Positions 1-12,301 of a DNA stretch of 64,000 nucleotides are shown in pieces. The notes under the pieces were generated by a model. It made no database searches, was not told where the DNA came from, and saw only the letters and a program-made list of their open reading frames with translations. How positions within the stretch are numbered: position 1 is the first letter of the stretch; each line of letters begins with the position of its first letter. Location: NCBI RefSeq assembly GCF_020085105.1, contig NC_058061.1:6209784-6273783 (forward strand), read 5' to 3'. This DNA comes from Siniperca chuatsi. Its lineage: Eukaryota > Chordata > Actinopteri > Centrarchiformes > Sinipercidae. A program made the position numbers and the translations under genes.

Positions 1-1287
1 GATGGAAATAAACTTACCTACATGTACCATGCATCAAGGATAAATAAAATAAAATAAGATCAACTTTATTGATCCCACACAAGGGAAATTGAAGTGTGCA
101 GCAGCAAATGGAAATACAAGAACTTGATGCATAGTATAGATAAGTAACCTTAAACTATACTGATTTATTAAATACTGTTATTTTACTCTTTTTAAACCCC
201 CTTTTTATATTGCTGTTTCTTTTATATATTGTTTTGTCAGAATACATATACACCATTGAAAATAGTACCCACAAAGTGTATTCAGGCACAAAGTATCACA
301 AATAAGTGACCAAATTAGCAAGTTGCAATATGTGATTTAACTCTGGAGGTGGGCACAGTCTTGTGTCTGCAGATAGCAGCAATGTTTGGTGTTTTTACTT
401 TATATATTGAGGGGATATTTCACTCTTTTTTACTGTAAAGATAAGTTAATTTAATACGTTTTTTTAAAATTCAATTTTCTTTTTCATTCAGTCACTGACT
501 CAAGGACAGGGCATTACTTTGCTATGCTAAGCCCACACACAATAACACACTTTAATGGGTAAGCTAGCTAGATGGCACTACTGCCTTACTGAAAAGTGAT
601 GCACATCCTGTTACACAACACTTCATTCTTTTCAGGCAATAGTCCTTTAGTTATGTCCTTAAGACTAGACCTTCAGCTGCTGTGAGATAAAGTAGCTATT
701 ATGATAAAAGGCAAAGCGGATGGCAGTTTTAAAATAAGTCTCGTGTTGTTCTTTCCTATGTGTGGGACAGCTGCATGAATGTGTTGGCCTTGTAGATAAA
801 TCAGCCCCCGTAAAATGTTTGCAGAAACGGCGTGGGTAGGTTCAGTGCATTGTCTACCTTCAGTGATAACATTTAATGTATCTATCAGCACAGATGCAGA
901 ATGCAGGAAGCAACTATGTGGCCTGCAAGTAACGGATGTGTTATTGGCCAAGGAGGTTTGACGTGCCTGATGTTTTACTGGGTCCTAATGCTAGGCGGCT
1001 TCTCTGGTAGCCACAGCCGCTTAGTTTGATATTCCAGTGGTGCACAGACTACACAAGGACTGGTAAGTGGTCAGCCATTTTATACGAGTTTGTCTGCTAA
1101 CAGGGGTTTTTGTAGATCTAATTTAATGTGTGTGAAATGTTACACTTGTGTAGGCAGTGCAATCTGGTCTAGGGGCTATTTTATTGTACTGGCATAAAGA
1201 ATTATTGCTTTTTTGGGGGGGGGTTGGGTGTTTTCCATTATCAATATTCAAATACATTTTTCTTTTTTATAAAAGAAATACTACTAT
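1..1287. other. Non-coding sequence at the left edge
   Basis: No gene is supported. Bases about 60-92 (aactttattgatccc...agggaaattg) resemble the 3' tail shared by several fish non-LTR retroelements. A minus-strand frame at 673-951 shows no recognisable domain. Confidence 0.4.
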
Positions 1288-1295
1288 AAGTACTA

Positions 1296-2238
1296 CAGTG
1301 GTTCCCAACCATTTTTTTTTGTCTGATGTGCTCCCACAACCCTGTCAGATGAACTAAAGTAGTTACTCCTTCAACACCTCCAAATGTGTTTATTTCATTT
1401 CATTTTTAAACCGGATTTTATTTAACACTATTAATTATATAAAAGTGGATATTGTAGATATTTTTTCATACAACTGAACTGTCAGTATTAAGTTCGGTTT
1501 AGTCATGTTTGCATTCATACTAGCACTTGTAGTGACAGAAGCTGGGAATTTTAACCATTTAACGTTAGCTTAGCTAGCTAACTATCTTAAACATTTTAAC
1601 CATTTTACCTATCCACTACTTCGACCTATTTCAACCATTTATTCATTATTTTTAGCCTTAGTTACTATTTCAGCCATGTATCCACTACTTTGAACTTTTT
1701 CACCATTTGTCCACTACTTTTAGTGGCAAAAAAATCCATTATTTTGTAGCTGTTTCAATCATTTATCCACCACTTTTACACAAGTTAACAGTTAACTGTT
1801 TTCTGTTTCAACTGTTTATCAATTACTGTTTGCCTTTTCACCATTTCCCATTACTTTTAGCTGTCAATTTAAGTAATTTATCCATCACTTTTCAGTAATG
1901 TATCCACTACTTTTTAGCTTGTTCAGCATTTAGCTATTCAATACTTTTAGCTGTTTCAACTGTTTATCCATTAAAGTTACTTTTAGCTAGCTAACTTTAT
2001 TTTAACCGTTATCCATAAACGTTAGCTTAGCTATAGTAACTGTTTAGACTTCTTTGCTCGCTTGCTAACTAGTTTTCATGTGCTTTCAATCGTACATGTA
2101 ATTGCATCTGACTCAATATGTGGATATATATTTTTAATCAAATCATAATTTATATTTTTTCAAATTAGTTGAGCTAGGCCTATTCCACATTATCCACTTA
2201 CCCCCCGGCATCAAGTTACCCCTGTTTGGGAATCACTC
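1296..2238. mobile_element. hAT-like non-autonomous element (MITE) with an internal degenerate array
   Basis: The left end CAGTGGTTCCCAACC and the right end (reverse complement GAGTGATTCCCAAACAGG) form imperfect terminal inverted repeats of hAT type. The 8-bp flanks are aagtacta (1288-1295) and atttacta (2239-2246), six of eight matching, as expected for an old hAT target duplication. There is no transposase frame. The interior, about 1550-2000, is a diverged tandem array. Confidence 0.7.
1550..2000. repeat. Degenerate minisatellite inside the hAT-like element
   Basis: A unit of about 30-40 bases resembling TATCCACTACTTTTAGCTGT then TTCAACCATT recurs about a dozen times with substitutions and length changes. 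Confidence 0.65.
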
Positions 2239-2505
2239 ATTTACTATATATGAGAAGGGAAATAATACCCATCACTCACTACAACAATTTATGGTTAATA
2301 CACTTCTCCTGAGAATAATAAATTAGGATGATATGCAATAAATCAGTAAAACAGGCTGCTATTAGATTAAAAAGGGCGGGCACTATGACCCAGCTGCTCC
2401 TTCCTCCATGCAGCAGCACTCTGCCGCTGCGAGAGGAGGACCAGAAATCTGCAGCTCACAGAATGAAGAGATCAAAATGATGCTGCCTGTAAAAAGGGAT
2501 TAAAC

Positions 2506-2749
2506 GTAAGCAATCTGTCGTCAGTTGCGGTAAATCCGCGGCTCATTACTGTTCTACTTCTCTGTGCAAATATTTTTTAATGACTAAAGCAATTATCTAT
2601 GAGGGTTAGGTTTGCATTGTTGTAACTGCAAGCGAGCTAATGACAGATGCATCGTGCTCCCTTTCTTGCATTGGACGATAATTGCAGCGGATGCAAGCAG
2701 GCCTTTAATATGATCTGTTGTTTTTGTTTCTCCCCATCTGCCGGTCTAG
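2506..2749 (+). other. ppp1r9b: Putative 5' UTR intron of ppp1r9b
   Basis: A GTAAGC donor at 2506 and a strong pyrimidine tract ending in TAG at 2748-2749 would join a non-coding leader (about 2400-2505) to the exon carrying the start codon. This rests on splice-signal appearance only. The start codon at 2863 (ACCATGA context) is supported independently by the conserved MMKTE N-terminus. Confidence 0.3.
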
Positions 2750-2862
2750 TCTGAGCGCCACCTCGCGAGGATCGGTTGCTGGTGGATAATACAGATTTGC
2801 CACCGGGGGTTGTGAAAGGAGACATGCCGTCGCTGAGCATCCGTTGCGACGCTTGACTGACC

Positions 2863-5800
2863 ATGATGAAGACCGAATCCACATCCAAGAGCACCGGCTC
2901 TGGCTCTACGCTCAGGAGCCCATCCCCGCACAGGAACGCGTACGAGGCGGGGATGCAGGCCCTGAAACCCGTCAAAGATAATGCTGCGAACGGGGACCTG
3001 CAGGAGGGCCCCCGAGGGCGCAGGTACGGCTCCAATGTGCACCGAATCAAAAACATGTTCCAGCAAATGCAGACCACATCCCCAGCCGCCGATGCAGAGG
3101 GAGAGGACGTCGCCAGGAACGCCGACAAATCGGTGCGCCTCTCCCTCCCAAGAGCCGGGAGCCTAAACGAGAACGTGGACCACAGCGCGCTGCTGAAGCT
3201 CGGATCCACCGTGTCCGAGCGCGTTAACAAGTTCGACAAACCGGAGAGCGGGCACCAGCGGGCCTCGTCACCCAGCTACTCCAAGCTGCAGGAGACCCGC
3301 CGCATCTTCGAGCAGCAGCAGCAGGAGAGGCAGCAGCAGGAGAAGCTGGCCACCACCAGGGTCCTACTGAAGACAGACAAGGCCTCAGGCTTCCAGGATA
3401 GCAGGTTGGACGTGGTGGCTCGTTTCAACGGCAGCACAGAGTCTCTGGACAGCCTTGACACCAGCGAGGCCGTGTCCCCTACAGTCAGCCAGCTCAGTGC
3501 TGTGTTTGAACGGGCAGCCGAGCTCCGGAACAACCTCCACCGCCTCTCCTCGACCCCACCACTCCCTTCCCGGGGGGTCAGCACCAAGGTGGGTGTGTTG
3601 AACTCCAAAATAATCACAAAGAGGGTTAGTGCCTTTGCAGCAGGCAACCAGGAGGAAGAAATCAGCAATCAGAATGGCCCAGAGGGGCCTCCAAGGGGCC
3701 CCAGGGGTAGGGTGACTCCCCCATCAGAAAGCATTAATGGGGACCAAAGTGTTGGCCAAAACGCCCCAACTACTGACCTTTTCAGTACTGTAGGAGAGCC
3801 AAATGAGCAGAGAGAAAAGACTGTTTCAGATGCAGGTGTTGAGGCAAAAGCTGAGGTTAAACCTGAGGAACACTCTGGGGCCAAAGACCATAGTAGCTCA
3901 GCACTGCAAGGTGACATCCACATCTCTGTGGAGAATGGAGAAACCGCTGCTGAGAAGCAAAGCTCTCCAAAAGGTGGTGAGATGCTTAGGCAGGAGGGGC
4001 AGATGGTGAAGGATGCTGAGGAGGAAGACAGGACTCTCAGAGACGACCAGTCGGGGCGAGATTCTGTGGATATCAGTACCTACAGCGCTGTGGGGGAGGA
4101 CTTTGGGGGAAGCCAGGCTGATGAGGAGGAAGTAGATGACCGCTACGAGCCTGAGTCCAGCTGTGTGGAGATTGTTGGGCTGCCTGTGGAGGAGGACCCA
4201 CCCCCTTCCAGGAAGATCCGCTTCAGCGTGGAGCCCATCAAGGTGAGAAAATATGCGTGGAAAAACACATAGAATGAATATTAATAATTGTAGGTAGAAC
4301 ATGAATATGTTATCTTTCAGACTGTACCCTCAGAGCCGTGTTTAATGAGGCTGAGGTGCTGGTTTCTGATTTGTAATTATGTCTATATTCTGGTGTGTGT
4401 TTGATTTTTTTTCATCCTGTGTGTTGAGAGGCTTGTTAAACTTGACCTTAAAGCTTATCTACAGTGGTACAGTCATAGCCAGCGCCACTGTCAGCTGTTT
4501 TAATGAACTCACTCAACTTCTGCCGGTGTCAGAATGATGCTGACATTTTGATTTTAACCAGTTTCAACACAGGGCTTTGCACACTACTAACACCCCCCCT
4601 CCACAGTAGCCAGTTGCTAATGGATGGTCCTGCATTCCTACTGTGCAGCTGGCATGGGCCCCAAAAGAGCTGCAATGTAGATACTTATCTGAAATGCAGT
4701 GGGAGCTGCTTCTCTAAATAATTGCTGGGGGAGGAGGAACAAAGAGGCTTGGATAATTAGTCCTGTTTTTAGAGAAGTGGGTACTCTGCCGTGGCCAATA
4801 GAATGTCAGTGGACAGTGTATGGGGAGCTGGGTGAGGAATTGTATGTGTGAGAAAGAGGGAGGAAGTGAAAAAAGAGACTGTAATTTCCTCTTGGACAAG
4901 TGAGATGAAAGAAGAGGAGAGACGAGGAGGAGGTAGAGTTGATTTAAAGTGTCTCTCTGTGTCTGGGGGTGGTGTAATGATCTTGAGAAGAGCATCAGAT
5001 CCTCTCCAGCTCAGTCTCGCTGCTCTGCTCTGCCTTGAGGTCTGAGGCATGCAGGGACTCTGCCAGCTAAAGCGGGCCCTGACACTATACATCACACACA
5101 TTCCCTCACGCAGAAAGCCATTTCAGTGACTAAGGGCTCCTGTCCTATATCATGACCAGTCAAGTCGAAAGTTGCTCTTGTTCTCTTCTCATGGCTGCAC
5201 ATCGGCCAGTAGTGCCTAGTCACTAGAGTTTGATATTTCAATATTTGAGAGTTTAAAAACAAATCAGATAATGAAAAATATTCCTTTTTTTTTTTTTACA
5301 CAAACCCTTAACATAAACACTTTGGGCAACAATCCCTCATATTTGGCTATAAAAGAGTTGTGACAAAGATTAGAACAGTTCACTTTAAATAATTAGTTCG
5401 ACATTTTGATACATGCACATATTTGCCAACAGTTAAATGAGAAGATTGATACCACTTTCATGTGTTTGTGGTAAATATGAAGCTACAGCCAACAGACGGT
5501 TAGCTTAGCTTAGCACAAAGACTGGAAACGGGGGAAAGGGCTGGCCATGATTTGTCCAAAATTAAGAAAATCTGCCTACCAGCACTTCTAAAGTTCTAAG
5601 CGTATTTCCTAAAATGTTGAACTATTCCTTTAATGTCTAACTAGCTCAACTAAGATGACAGTAATTGCAAACATAACATGTTTAACAGTAAATATGATTA
5701 TGAGTATTCAATTTCAAACAGTAACCTGTGGATTTTTGACCACTAGTAGCACTGTGGAGCAATGTTTTGAGCAGCAGGTACTTGTTTTGTTTTGTATCTC

Positions 5801-6889
5801 CTGCTTTTCTAGCACATTCACAAGCATATAGGTGTCACGATATTCATTATTGCGAACAGTTGCAAACATTTCCACTGAGTGACAGATGGTGGCAATGCAC
5901 CAGGAAATGTAGCAATTTTCCAGCTAAAGGCAGAGATGATTACTAGACAACATAAACATGGATGTAAACAATGCAGGCTACAAAATATTTTAAAAATCAG
6001 CTTTGCAAATGTTTTTATGTGGAAGGAAATGCATTCAACACGTTAGTCTGGCCTCACAGTGCGTTTTGGGGAGAAATGCTCGCCGTAAACATAACTCCAC
6101 AGGAAATAATACCTCCACCTCTAAATAATATCTACAAATAAAACCATAATACAATATTTTGAACTTGACTTAAGAATAAGAAATGTGGCCTGTAAAGCAT
6201 TTATGTACAGAACTTTGTATAAGTGTGGGTGCTAATTATACGCAAATATTGACATTTCTGTGGTAAGCTAATGTTAGGCTCTAATATCCACCCAACCTGG
6301 ACGGAAGCAAACTCAGCCATGCTGAAAATCTCATGAATCCCAATTCCTGAGCTTAGTAGGTCCATAATGCAATTGTAATGTAGGAAGATAAAAACAAAAA
6401 CAGGCTTCTATCACATTATTTTATCCTCATGCGATCCAAGATGGATCGCAGGAGGAAGCATTATGTGTGGTGTGATGAAGAAGTCATAACTCATAGGCTT
6501 TGATAAAAAGGCAGATTTTGTTTGTGACCCTGCAGCCATGATCGGAGAATAACCTCCTAGTGAGGCCTTTCACACTGTATCAGGGTGGCCTTTGTTATGG
6601 AGATTGATGCGGGGTGGATGAGAGTAAAGTGTGTGTGTGTGGGGGGGGTCAAATTGGAGGGGAGTTATTATGCAGCTCAAATGTCATGCGACTGTATAAC
6701 TGCCAGCTCTCAAGTCACAGTGTCACTTGGTTTCTCTTCCAAACAGGAAGTAGTACCCATTTTTAGTGCATATTTCCCCTCTGTGTAACAATTCAGCTTT
6801 TGGCCACATTTAAGTCTCGTTGTGGTGATGGTGGTTGGATGTCTGGGCTCGTGTCTTTCTTTGTCCCCATTTTACACTAAACACTCCCC

Positions 6890-6942
<53 letters not shown>

Positions 6943-9900
6943 TTCTGTCCTCTCAAACTGGCAAAAATAGCAGTTCTGCTTCGGGTAGAGTTCACACTAG
7001 ACCCTTTGTTTGCTCCTCCTGACACTTTTTCTCTCGCTCCTTCTTTTCTCCCTTTCGTTCTTTGTCACCAGTCTCCTACTGTTAGTAAAAATAGCAGCAT
7101 TGTTAGCGTCACAGACTTGCCTCACTTTTCAGGGCCGCCTCCCTGTCGAACACAGGAAGCTGCTGCTCATGTCTTATTTATTTGTTTAGCTTGCATGTTT
7201 TGGCTTAATTCTATATCACTCTGTACCAGTACTGTAGGTCATGATGTAGCCTTCTCGTATGTTGTGATTTTTAATTATTTATCCCATTGTTGGAGGAAAT
7301 ATTGTTAAATAAGTGTTAAAAATAAGATGGATTTACTGGATTTACGCTGTGTTCCCTCCAAATCAGAAATAATCAGATTTATTTTTCATGCACCAGAATC
7401 ACCTTGCTCACTCATCACCTAACCTACTCTTGCACTTTTAATCCCCCACACACACACACACACACACACACTTTTGTGTGGGTTTCTGCTGCCTACGCAA
7501 CTCTAAACAACAGTTATGCCAGGCTGCTCAAAGAACACCTATGATTTTCTTTTGCACAGTATCATTAACACAAACAATGACTGTACTTATATTGTAATAA
7601 ACTGAGGGTGTTCAATTGGAATTGCATTTTTAAGGTTGCCACTGTACCACAAACTGTAAAATAGGGAATGCCCATAATGCAACCTTTGGTGGTTTGTGTT
7701 CACCGCTCAGGTCAGCCAATGAGGGATTGCCCAGGGAGAGGTAAGACATCACCATATGTCAAGGTATCCTCAAACTGTCTATTACTTAGACTCAGTGGAC
7801 CTGCAGTATTTCATACAGTGTATTACTCACATCCAGGAGGGGTGGGAGAGCAGACAGAATATCAGCAAGGTCACTCTGCCCTACTTCTCAGTCCTGCAGT
7901 GGTGGTGGGTTGCAAGCATGCCCACTCGCTCAGGGTTCTGCGACAAGCCATGTTATGCAATGTCTCGGTCATGATGTCTGAGTGCTGTTTTGTCCTGTCC
8001 AACCTGCCATCATCTTGTCAAGCTTAAAAAACAACAGACACTGGTTGCAGTGATCTGTGAGGCTGCACCTGTACTGTAGTCAAGATGTAGGTCTTACTGT
8101 TACTTACAGTTACTTACTTATGATCCCCAAAGGAGACATTAAAGGGTAAGGCTGATGTTATTCAGTGTTTTTATTATTGTCAACAAATCTAATTACACAA
8201 ATGAAAAGTCCAAAGCCAACAATGTGTTAGTCTGTGGCACTCACTCCCAAGCTCATTCATTCCTCCTGAAGATGTAAATCTTTAAAAGCAAAGATATAGT
8301 TTCATTGTAAATGGTACATTCGTTGGGGAGTTTTTTTAGTTATGAATACATATTTGGTGCTCAAAATAAACTACAGTGTCCGTGTTCATTGTAGTGAGGG
8401 AATGTGTCCCGTAGTGCAACGGTGTGGCTCCTTTTATGTGTTTTTAATTGTTTTTGGACAACAATGGCGGTCTATGGCACAGATGAATAAACTATAAGAC
8501 TTTGGCTATCATTTAATTGTTAGTTTTTCAGGGAATTCGTTGAAAATAAGAAAAATACAGAACATCACCAGTCTTTTCCTTTAAAATTACAGCAACACAA
8601 AAAAAAGGTAAAGATAGACATAGATGGGAAGGTATAAATAAAACAATATACCTTATAATTCCCTAGATCTGTGTACATGAATGTGCTTATGTGCAGAGCA
8701 ATATAACATATGTAAATATACAGTATATTAAATATATATAGAAAATAGATAAAATACAATAAAATAAATAAAATGCTTTAATAAGGTAGGATGGGAACTT
8801 TTAGCAGTCATACTAAATATAATCATCATTTTATATATATTTATATATATATACACATATATACTGTATATATATTTAATATAAATTAAAGTATTAAGAC
8901 AGTTAACTAGAATAACATAACTATACAGTCATATATGCAATAAACCAAAATTATAAAACATATCGTTATATAGTTGCTGTATCCCTCCACGTACTGTAGT
9001 GCTTTTCAGTCCTCTGTGGCTGACCTTATTCTCATTCTGCCGTGTCTCTCTCCCGGGTCAGCACTAAGCCTAAACATGACTGCTGACCAAAGACTGGCCT
9101 GCCAAAATAGACAGGCTCTAGTGCCATGCAACCGTTACTCTGATGAGCCTACGGTATCCATTTTATTGGCTGGGGGAAAGTGGTCCAGGGCGATGGCAGC
9201 CAGGACCACATCCTTATTTTCTGTCTGCGTGTTGCACATTTGGGATCTGGATTAACCCCCAATTTTAGGAGAATTTAGAAGTAATTACCTGCCATTTTTG
9301 GACATGTTTAACCAATGGTGGTTGGGAAAGCAGTTAATGGTGGTTTTTATTAAACTGTTAAGAAGAAAAGTGCTTCTCTTTGTCTGCTTATGCTTAACTT
9401 TTACACAAGCAATATATACAAAGAACAGTGAGGCACCCAAAAGACCAGATCTCACATTATGCATGGTAATCACCATAATTCACTTCGGCATTTAAGATAG
9501 AAATGGAGAGTATCTCACATTACTGAAACCAGTTGGAATAATAGCAAGAATAGTGTGAGTAATAAAAATGATGGAAAGTTGGGCGCTACAGAATGATGGA
9601 ATAACAGAGTGGAAACACGCTATTTCTGTTGTGAAAAACCAATGTCACCACCTCCACACATCCTATTTGCTGAATCCAAAATTAGATCTGTTTTTGGATA
9701 GTCAAGAGGGAAAGAAACCCAGCAGTTGACATGCTCCCGTGGGCAGTGGGGGAGGGGAAAGGGGGTACTGACTCGCTAGTTAAACCACCACAGTGTTACC
9801 CAATCACATTATAGCCAGAGGGCCATCAAGATGCAACCACACTGTAGGAGAGCAGAGGCCTTCAGAGTAGCTCTATCATTTAGCCATCTCTCTGTCATGG

Positions 9901-12227
9901 CAACTGCATTGTAAAATGGTAGTTGTCACTTACTGCCTATTTTTAATACCCTTTACAGTCCCAAGTGGGTGCTCTTTAGAGACACAAACACAATCTGTTA
10001 GCTGGTGAGTAGCTCTAGCTAGCTGCCCACAGAGCTTTTGTCGGACATCCCTGGTAATAGAGGGAGGGAGGAAGGGAGTTTCGTGGCCATCTGTTAGCTC
10101 CTCTGACCTACTCTCTGCCACAACTGGAACAGCGTCCTTCTCCAGCCATGCCCACCCCCCGCCACCCTGCCTTTAATCCCAATGTTTGTCTTCCAAAGAT
10201 AGCCACCTCACTGTTCAAGGAGTTCATCTACTACTCTACATACTTAGATGAGTCTGGGGGCGAGAGGTTGCATCATGCAGGATTCCATTAGTCCGTCTGC
10301 CCTGTGTGGGATCATCGCTCATAAGAGAAAATCTTCCTTTGGGAAGCGAAAGTGTTAAGTCTTTGTCAATGAGGGCAAGATTTTAGCCTGGACTACATCA
10401 TAGCACCGGTCCTGAACTTGCCCGAGATGACGTCACAACACACATCTGATCATGGCTGTTTTTTGCCAGTGCCACGTTAAACACTGCTGAACCTCCTCCT
10501 TTGATCTGCAATCTGAATCGTGGGCGTAAAATGAGGGCACCACAAGCCACCAGCTGTGGCCTCTTGATCTTCAAACTCAAGGAGTGAAGCAGCGCTACGT
10601 GAGAGCGTCATAGTGGGCATGCAGGCTTGGAGTGCACTGTTTTTGTTTTATGCTCTGTTACTGAGGATGCAAACAGTGTATTTTGTGTGTCTGTAATCCA
10701 CATTCTGATAATCCCTCTAAATACGAAGGTAACCTAAATCAAAAGCTATTAGACTTCAATGCTACTCTCATGCTGTCTGTCATCTGCACTAGGGTTAGGT
10801 TCAATTTGATTCACTTAATTCATAGTGTAAACTAAAACTGCAATTCAAATAATGATGCAGCAACTAATTATTATTTTAGATTCATCTGTCAGTTCCTTTA
10901 TTTTATCGTTATAAAATGTAAAACTGATTGACCTTTAAGCAGTGCAAAAACACCACAGAGGATCAGTAATCACTATAGGGGGATTTTACTTTATCCTTAT
11001 TTAAAGAAATAGTTTGACATTTTGGGAAATACGCTTATTTGCCTTTTTGCTGATAGTTAGATGAGAACATCGATACCACTCTCATATCTGTACAGTAAAT
11101 ATGAAGCAACACCCAGTAGCCGGTTAGCTTAACTTAGCACAAAGACAGGAAACAGGGGGAAACAACTGGCTTGACTGTACAAACATAACAAGCACCTCCA
11201 AAGCTCAGTAATTAAGATGTTATATCTTGTTTGTATAATCTGAGTAAAAAAGTGTAAAAAGGACACAATGTGGTTTTACGTGGGGTTATATGTGCCAGGC
11301 TTTAGAAGTGCTGCTTTTTGTTACCTTTGGATAGAGCCAGGCCAGCCGTTTCCCCCTGTTTCCAGTCTTTATGCTAAGCTAAGCTAAGCTAACTGGCTAC
11401 TGGTGGTAGCTTCATATTTAGAGTACAGACATCATAATGTTATCAATCTTCTCATCTTAAAAATTGTGAATAAGTGTATTTCCCAAAATGACAAACTAGT
11501 CCTTTAATTCCCTGTCTGTGAACTAATCAATTTATTTGACTAATTGTTTCAGCCCTACATATATACATCCAATCATATTCAGTAAATTATTTATGAATTT
11601 TTTTTTTTGCATTAAAAGCATAGTTTGACCCCAGCCAAACTTAACTTAAACTTGTAATTTTTATGCTTCAGCCTCGTCATCACTTGTGTGAACATACAGT
11701 GATTTGGCTCAAGGCAATAACATTTTAAACCCTATTCTTATGGGTAAGGAAGGCTTAAGAGTAGAAGCAGAAGCTTGTACAGTGTTCAATGATGCATGAA
11801 AATACAATGATACTGAATAAATCTGAGAGAGGAGGGGCTGGTTTAATTTCAAAGGCGCTGTCAAAACTGACAGGGTCTTTACAGTGGGGTTGCCAGGGAG
11901 ACGGGGCCCATATGATTGAAGGGTAGCACTGAAGCTATGAGATGCTACTTTGTAACACAGATGAACAAACTAAACGGCAGAGAGAGAAGTGAGAGATGCA
12001 CGGAATAAAAGTAAACAAAGCCTCAAGAAAAAATTGTTAAAATGTTGCAGCAGAGAGAACAAAGGATTGTGGATAGGAAAGTTGAGAAATGTAATCAAAT
12101 AAATGAAAGAATGTGTGAAAGGAGAAGGTCCAGCACTGAATTAGTGTGGCTAGCGGAGCATGCAAGGTGGTGCATGCATAATCACCTTGGAAGACTGAAA
12201 GTGAGGCTTTTAAAGATTCAGCTTACA

Positions 12228-12301
<74 letters not shown>

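Noticed and set aside
673..951. 92-codon minus-strand frame at the left edge
   Set aside because: No recognised domain, an unremarkable start context and no splice-consistent neighbours.
2637..3239. 200-codon minus-strand frame over ppp1r9b exon 1
   Set aside because: It is the antisense shadow of a GC-rich, well-conserved coding exon and has no recognised domain.
6810..7308. Plus and minus frames with SVCLSVCL or DRQTDRQT runs
   Set aside because: Produced by the (CTGT)n microsatellite in an intron.
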